From contig NZ_JASSYX010000001.1 in NCBI RefSeq assembly GCF_030244015.1, positions 1,612,001 through 1,676,000 on the forward strand: 64,000 bases of DNA. The letters run 5' to 3'. A program made the position numbers and the translations under genes. Source of the stretch: Pedobacter ginsengisoli (GTDB lineage Bacteria > Bacteroidota > Bacteroidia > Sphingobacteriales > Sphingobacteriaceae). Within the stretch, counting starts at the first letter, position 1; each line of letters opens with the position of its first letter. The notes under the pieces were generated by a model. The model was not told the origin of the DNA. It made no database searches and saw only the letters and a program-made list of their open reading frames with translations. This document shows, in pieces, positions 59,416-64,000 of this stretch.

Positions 59416-60015
59416 ATGGGAAGTAAAGAACGTATTGCTAGATTGAAGGAAGAAACAAGGTTAAATATCCTTGATGCTTCTTTGGAAATAGTTAAAGAGG
59501 AGGGATGGCATTCACTCAGTATGAGGAAGATTGCCGATAAAATTGAATATACTGCCCCTATTATATATGAGTATTTTTCAAATAAAGAGGGCATCTTACT
59601 GGAATTGACCAGAAAGGGTTATATTATTTTAGCGGGAGAGGTACGGGCTGCAAAAGAAAAACATGAAGCGCCGGTTGAGCAGCTGGAGGCTATGTGGATT
59701 GCTTACTGGAACTTTGCCTTTAAATATAAAGAACTCTATCAGCTCATGTACGGAGTAGACATGAACTGTTGTGAGCTAAAAAAGTCCATGCCCGAGGCAG
59801 AACTTGCTGACGATCTGATTTATGAAGTAATTGAAAAAATCATGACAGTCAAAAATCCTCCGGAGGATCTGGTATGCAGAAAATTTTATACGTTTTGGTC
59901 AATTATACATGGATTAATTTCCATTAACCTGGTCAATAAAGGCCGGAATGAAGAAATGAACCAGCGAATTTTAAAGGATGCCATTAAAGGAATAATTAAA
60001 TACATCAACGATTAA
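59416..60015 (+). CDS. TetR/AcrR-family repressor
   Basis: 199 residues from the ATG at 59416; a longer frame would use a TTG upstream inside the operator region. The HTH (LNILDASLEIVKEEGWHSLSMRKIADKIEYTAPIIYEYFSNKEGILLEL) is followed by an all-helical ligand domain with a WIAYWNFAFKYKELYQLMYGVD segment. It precedes an RND efflux operon on the same strand; matching palindromes in both promoters indicate local repression released by a pump substrate. The inducer is not known. Confidence 0.92.
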   Translation: MGSKERIARLKEETRLNILDASLEIVKEEGWHSLSMRKIADKIEYTAPIIYEYFSNKEGILLELTRKGYIILAGEVRAAKEKHEAPVEQLEAMWIAYWNFAFKYKELYQLMYGVDMNCCELKKSMPEAELADDLIYEVIEKIMTVKNPPEDLVCRKFYTFWSIIHGLISINLVNKGRNEEMNQRILKDAIKGIIKYIND

Positions 60016-60073
60016 ATATCAATCAAAATACACATGAGTTTTTATAATGATATAAAAACTTTTTTATTAACAC

Positions 60074-60192
60074 TTACTTAACACTGTTAAACCACTTATA
60101 GTCGTTATAAGAATCACCTCTTAATCAATATATAATATGAAAAACTCCCCACATTATTCACAATTACTTAACACCGTTAAACAGTCTAATAT
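60074..60192 (+). promoter_or_regulatory. Duplicated operator unit before the efflux genes
   Basis: Two 13-bp palindromes, TTAACACTGTTAA (60078-60090) and TTAACACCGTTAA (60168-60180), sit 90 bp apart in a direct repeat that also keeps TTAC before the palindrome, AAC after it and TCGTTAT about 9 nt further on. The second is the exact reverse complement of the tetR site at 59375-59387. Confidence 0.8.
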
Positions 60193-60196
60193 CGTT

Positions 60197-61330
60197 ATGA
60201 AAACATCAATTTTACTCTTAGCTATATTCATTTACGGCTGCTCAGGCAACACTGCTACGCCACCACCGCCGCCACCCCCTGCTTTGCCAGTTGCATCCGT
60301 AGCCCAAAGTTCAGAAACAACTTTTACAGAATACCCGGCATCAATAGAAGGAGCAGTAGATCTGGAGATCCGACCTCAAGTATCAGGAGCACTGGACAAG
60401 ATCTATGTCAATGAAGGAGCGTTAGTTCAAAAAGGACAGCCAGTGTTCAAAATTAATGAACTTCCTTTCAGAGAAGCCCTGAACATAGCCAAAGCATCGT
60501 TGCAATCTGCTAAAGCCGCATTGTTGAATGCCCAGCTCGAAGTAGAAAAACTGACACCGCTTGTGGCCAACAAAGTAGTTTCCGACTTTCAGCTGAAAAG
60601 CGCAAAAGCTGCCCTGGAAGTAGCAAAGGCAAATGTAGAACAAGCTAAGGCGGGTGTTGGTACAGCCACTATCAATTTAGGTTATACCACAATTAAAGCT
60701 CCGGTAAACGGTTATGTAGGCCGGTTGCCTAAGAAACAGGGAAGCTTGGTGAGCCCCGCGGATCCGCTGCCGCTTACCTTACTTTCAGATGCCCATGAAG
60801 TACATGTTTACTTCTCCTTAGGTGAAGACGATTTTATTGCGTTTAACGCCAAGTACCCGGGCAAGACGCTTGCTGAGAAAGCCAGCAAGATTCCCGGAGT
60901 AGCATTGGTACTCGCAGACCAGACCGTGTATGCCCAAAAAGGGAAAATTGACATGGTAGACGGACAGTTTGATAAACAAACCGGCTCTATATCACTAAGG
61001 GCAACCTTTACAAATGCACAAGGCCTGTTAAGATCAGGCAATACCGGTAAAATACGTCTGAGCGTAGAGCATAAAGACGCCCTGATTGTGCCGCAGTCGG
61101 CAACACTTGAAATGCAGGATAAAATCTTCGTATTCGCCGTCGCAGACAGCAACAAAGTGAAAAAAGTCCCGATTACCATCATCGGCAGGAGCGGAAGCAA
61201 TTACCTGATCGGCGAAGGCCTGAAAACAGGGGATCAGATCGTCCTGAGCGGAATTGACCGCCTGCAGGAAGGTCAGGTGATCAAACCAGAAAAAGCAGCA
61301 GAGAAAGTTGCCCAATTAATTACTAAATAA
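60197..61330 (+). CDS. RND efflux periplasmic adaptor (HlyD/AcrA-like) lipoprotein
   Basis: About 377 residues from the ATG at 60197, which gives a lipoprotein signal with lipobox IYGC; the ATG at 60137 would place operator DNA in coding sequence. A proline run (TPPPPPPPALP) follows the Cys. The adaptor layout is typical: barrel-sandwich EIRPQVSGALDKIYVNEGALVQKGQPVFKIN, a long alpha-hairpin (about 105-165), the second half TIKAPVNGYVGRLPKKQGSLVSP, and beta domains ending with VPQSATLEM. It bridges the inner-membrane pump encoded downstream to an outer-membrane channel not in the window. Gap to the pump gene 11 bp. Confidence 0.92.
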   Translation: MKTSILLLAIFIYGCSGNTATPPPPPPPALPVASVAQSSETTFTEYPASIEGAVDLEIRPQVSGALDKIYVNEGALVQKGQPVFKINELPFREALNIAKASLQSAKAALLNAQLEVEKLTPLVANKVVSDFQLKSAKAALEVAKANVEQAKAGVGTATINLGYTTIKAPVNGYVGRLPKKQGSLVSPADPLPLTLLSDAHEVHVYFSLGEDDFIAFNAKYPGKTLAEKASKIPGVALVLADQTVYAQKGKIDMVDGQFDKQTGSISLRATFTNAQGLLRSGNTGKIRLSVEHKDALIVPQSATLEMQDKIFVFAVADSNKVKKVPITIIGRSGSNYLIGEGLKTGDQIVLSGIDRLQEGQVIKPEKAAEKVAQLITK

Positions 61331-61341
61331 AAACGACAACA

Positions 61342-64000
61342 ATGTTTAAGATATTCATACAAAGACCAGTACTTGCCACTGTTATATCTATATTATTAGT
61401 TATACTAGGTATACTTGGTCTTACAAAACTGCCACTGCAGCAGTTTCCAGATATTGCTCCGCCCTCCGTACTGGTTACAGCGGTTTACCCGGGTGCGAAT
61501 GCGGAGACTGTACTCCGCTCAGTAGCGCCGTCCATTGAGGAATCGATCAATGGTGTAGAGAACATGAGTTATATGAGCTCAACCGCAAGTAATGATGGTT
61601 CACTGGCAATAACTGTTTACTTTAAACTGGGTACAGATCCTGACCAGGCTGCTGTAAACGTTCAGAACAGGGTAGCACAGGCCACCAGCCAGCTGCCTGC
61701 TGAGGTAGTGCAGCAAGGCATCATTACTGCAAAGCAACAGAATAACTTCATTATGGCCATCGGTCTTTATACAGAAGATGAGAAGAAATATGACCAGACT
61801 TTTGTAGCCAACTATGCCCAGATCAACATCATACCCGAGATCAAACGTATCCCGGGTGTAGGTGCCGCCAGTATCTTCGGTGGGGTTAAAGATTACTCGA
61901 TGCGGGTGTGGCTGAACCCAACTCAAATGGCTACTTATCAGGTTACCCCCAATGAAATCATGGCGGCTATCCAGGATAAAAGTCTGGAAGCAGCACCGGG
62001 CAGATTTGGAGAGAAAAGTAAAGAAGTATTTGAATATGTCATCAAGTACAAGGGAAAACTGAATAAGCCAGAGCAATATGAAAACATTGCTATCCGCGCA
62101 AATGCCGATGGTACCATCCTTCGTTTAAAAGATGTGGCCAGGATTGAATTCGGCGCTTATTCTTATGCCAGTTTAACCAGACTAAATGGTAAAAAAGGGA
62201 TCGTTATTGGTGTGGTACAATTGGCCGGCTCCAACTCCAACGAAATCCAGATCGCTATTAATAAACTGATGGAAAAGTCAGCCAAAGATTTCCCTGACGG
62301 CATCAAACAAAATATTTTCTACAGTACCAAAGTTGCACTCGACCAATCCATTGACCAGGTGAAACACACCCTGATAGAAGCATTTATCCTTGTATTTATT
62401 GTGGTATTTATCTTCCTGCAGGATTTTCGTTCTACACTGATCCCGGCCATAGCGGTACCGGTAGCCATACTGGGAACCTTCTTTTTCATGCAGCTGTTTG
62501 GCTTTTCGATCAACCTGCTTACCCTGTTTGCCCTCGTGCTGGCCATCGGTATCGTCGTAGATGACGCAATCGTCGTCGTCGAGGCCGTGCACGCAAAGAT
62601 AGAGCGAAAGGGCCTGTCTCCTAAAGCGGCAACCACAGAAGCAATGCATGAAATAACCGGTGCTATTGTCTCTATTACACTGGTAATGGCCGCTGTTTTC
62701 CTGCCTGTTGGTTTCATGGAAGGCTCCACAGGAGTATTCTACAGGCAGTTTGCCTTTACTATGGCCATCGCAATCGTCATATCCGCAGTCAATGCCCTAA
62801 CTCTTAGTCCGGCACTTGCAGCCTTGTTCTTAAAAGATCATTCGGGAGACCATCACAATCAGCATGAGAATGCTGCCGTAAAGAAGACCTTCAGTCAGAA
62901 ATTCTTTGCTGGTTTCAACAGCAGTTTCACAGCCATCACCAATAGATATGTAGGCGGGCTGAAATTCCTTATCCGTCATAAATGGGTGAGCATGGGTGGT
63001 TTAACGCTGATCACTTTGGCCACCATATGGATGGTTAAAACCACACCCTCAGGATTTATACCTACTGAAGACCAGGGGTTTATAGCTATTGCAGTAAATA
63101 CACCCTCAGGCACCTCCCTGGACGGAACTTCAAAAGTCATGGCAGAGGCTGAAAATGCATTAGGAGCAATGGAGCCGTTTGAATTTGTGACCTCTATACC
63201 AGGTTATAACTTGCTAACCAATTCTACAAGCCCATCCTCCGCGATTGTGTTTGTACTGCTAAAACCGGTCGATAAACGCGGTCCGGAAAAAGACATCAAT
63301 GCGATTATGGGCCAGGTAAATGCCAGGCTCAGTACAATTACAGGCGGAACTTTCTTTGCTTTTAGTTTTCCTACCGTGCCCGGTTTCAGTAACGTGGAGG
63401 CATTGGATTTAGTTTTACAGGATAAAACAGGGGGTAAACTGGATAAGTTTAGCGGCGTAGCTAATAACTTCATTGGTGAAGTCATGAAACGTCCGGAAAT
63501 TGCTGTGGCATTTACCACCTTCAAAGCAGATTACCCGCAGTTGCAACTGGACATTAACGATGAAAAAGCGGATCAGCTGGGTGTGAGCGTCAAAGACATA
63601 CTGCAGACCATGCAGACCTATTTTGGTAGTGCGCAAGCTTCAGACTTTAACCGCTTTGGTAAATATTACCGGGTCATCGTTCAGGCGGATGTAGCCGATA
63701 GAGCAGACCCTTCCACCATAGACAGGGTATTTGTGAAGAACAAATCCGGTGAAATGGTACCTATCAATACTTTGGTTAAATTAAACCGTATTTATGGCTC
63801 AGAGACGGCCTCACGTTATAACCTGTTTAATTCCATACAGATAAACGCGATCCCTAAACCCGGCTTCAGCTCGGGTGATGCCATCAAGGCAATCCAGGAA
63901 GTGGCCAAAGAACAATTGCCATCCGGTTATACCTACGAATTTAGCGGCCAAACCAGAGAAGAGCTGTCCTCAAGTGGGCAGTCGACAATTATCTTCTTAT
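61342..64000 (+). CDS. RND multidrug efflux permease (AcrB/HAE1 type), 5' part
   Basis: Open from ATG at 61342 to the window edge (886 codons seen; full members have about 1040). N-terminus MFKIFIQRPVLATVISILLVILGILGLTKLPLQQFPDIAPPSV is the AcrB TM1 signature. The TM4 proton-relay pair is in FALVLAIGIVVDDAIVVVEAVHA (about 400-420), and periplasmic porter domains lie on either side. It drives drug or metabolite efflux with proton import. The operon is under TetR-type control. No outer-membrane gene is visible; it may follow outside the window. Confidence 0.94.
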   Translation, partial: MFKIFIQRPVLATVISILLVILGILGLTKLPLQQFPDIAPPSVLVTAVYPGANAETVLRSVAPSIEESINGVENMSYMSSTASNDGSLAITVYFKLGTDPDQAAVNVQNRVAQATSQLPAEVVQQGIITAKQQNNFIMAIGLYTEDEKKYDQTFVANYAQINIIPEIKRIPGVGAASIFGGVKDYSMRVWLNPTQMATYQVTPNEIMAAIQDKSLEAAPGRFGEKSKEVFEYVIKYKGKLNKPEQYENIAIRANADGTILRLKDVARIEFGAYSYASLTRLNGKKGIVIGVVQLAGSNSNEIQIAINKLMEKSAKDFPDGIKQNIFYSTKVALDQSIDQVKHTLIEAFILVFIVVFIFLQDFRSTLIPAIAVPVAILGTFFFMQLFGFSINLLTLFALVLAIGIVVDDAIVVVEAVHAKIERKGLSPKAATTEAMHEITGAIVSITLVMAAVFLPVGFMEGSTGVFYRQFAFTMAIAIVISAVNALTLSPALAALFLKDHSGDHHNQHENAAVKKTFSQKFFAGFNSSFTAITNRYVGGLKFLIRHKWVSMGGLTLITLATIWMVKTTPSGFIPTEDQGFIAIAVNTPSGTSLDGTSKVMAEAENALGAMEPFEFVTSIPGYNLLTNSTSPSSAIVFVLLKPVDKRGPEKDINAIMGQVNARLSTITGGTFFAFSFPTVPGFSNVEALDLVLQDKTGGKLDKFSGVANNFIGEVMKRPEIAVAFTTFKADYPQLQLDINDEKADQLGVSVKDILQTMQTYFGSAQASDFNRFGKYYRVIVQADVADRADPSTIDRVFVKNKSGEMVPINTLVKLNRIYGSETASRYNLFNSIQINAIPKPGFSSGDAIKAIQEVAKEQLPSGYTYEFSGQTREELSSSGQSTIIFL

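Noticed and set aside
1..64000. tRNA, rRNA, insertion sequences, prophage and frameshifted pseudogenes
   Set aside because: None was found: no cloverleaf or rRNA sequence, no transposase motif, and all main CDSs are intact apart from the two cut by the window edges.

Overview
This 64 kb window looks like the chromosome of a soil or plant-associated member of the Bacteroidota, most likely family Sphingobacteriaceae (Pedobacter-like). The reasons are the very large number of exported glycoside hydrolases, the Bacteroidota-type promoters (-33 TTG and -7 TAnnTTTG), the weak or absent Shine-Dalgarno sites, moderate to low GC, and gene families typical of this group (CtlX, SatD/DUF3307, HipA/DUF3037, PqaA-like, GH95, GH106, GH127). 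No genus can be proved from the window alone. I saw no tRNA, rRNA, CRISPR array, insertion sequence or prophage.

Layout. 1-8.7 kb: the end of an Hsp20 gene, an arginine block (arginine decarboxylase, citrulline hydrolase CtlX, arginine deiminase-like protein, divergent argS), an AI-2E-type permease and mnmE. 8.8-18.2 kb: a PqaA-like esterase, a SatD/DUF3307 pair with a striking operator array, a Tat-exported Gfo/Idh/MocA oxidoreductase, a GH127-like arabinofuranosidase, a CoiA-like nuclease and a divergent HxlR/SDR pair. 18.3-33.4 kb: exported sugar enzymes in two tight transcription units (GH106 - GH78-like - two tandem GH71/99-like; then a lipoprotein TIM-barrel epimerase and a PQQ sugar dehydrogenase-cytochrome c fusion), followed by GH95. 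33.4-41.8 kb: a TPR protein, small hypotheticals, idi, GH20, HipA kinase/DUF3037, and cysE-cysM. 41.9-53.6 kb: hexuronate genes (uxaB, exuT-like), gapN, then GH29, an SGNH hydrolase, an alpha-galactosidase-like enzyme, and a GMC oxidoreductase with its Tat-exported small subunit. 53.6-59.3 kb: a NahK-like kinase with a LacI regulator, an Xre regulator, and eda-kdgK with a second LacI regulator. 59.4-64 kb: a TetR-controlled RND efflux operon that runs off the window.

How the genes work together. The rhamnosidases, arabinofuranosidase-like, fucosidase/galactosidase-like and alpha-galactosidase-like enzymes fit stepwise removal of side chains from pectin or a similar acidic plant glycan. UxaB, the hexuronate transporter, KdgK and Eda take galacturonate-type sugars to pyruvate and glyceraldehyde 3-phosphate, which GapN can oxidise. 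UxaC and UxaA, and every SusC/SusD pair, are missing from the window. The GMC dehydrogenase, PQQ dehydrogenase, Gfo/Idh/MocA and TIM-barrel proteins fit an oxidative (keto-sugar) route of glycan breakdown.

The most unusual signals are in non-coding or 5' coding DNA: (1) three 22-bp palindromes at an exact 29-bp period in front of satD; (2) an 11-bp-period repeat in front of GH95; (3) five genes whose -7 promoter box ends 4-5 nt before the ATG, implying leaderless mRNAs; (4) two perfect 15-16-bp hairpins inside the signal-peptide codons of downstream operon genes; (5) a set of LacI-type operators linking GH20, a sugar kinase, uxaB and kdgK; (6) three copies of a TetR-type palindrome, two of them in a 90-bp direct duplication.
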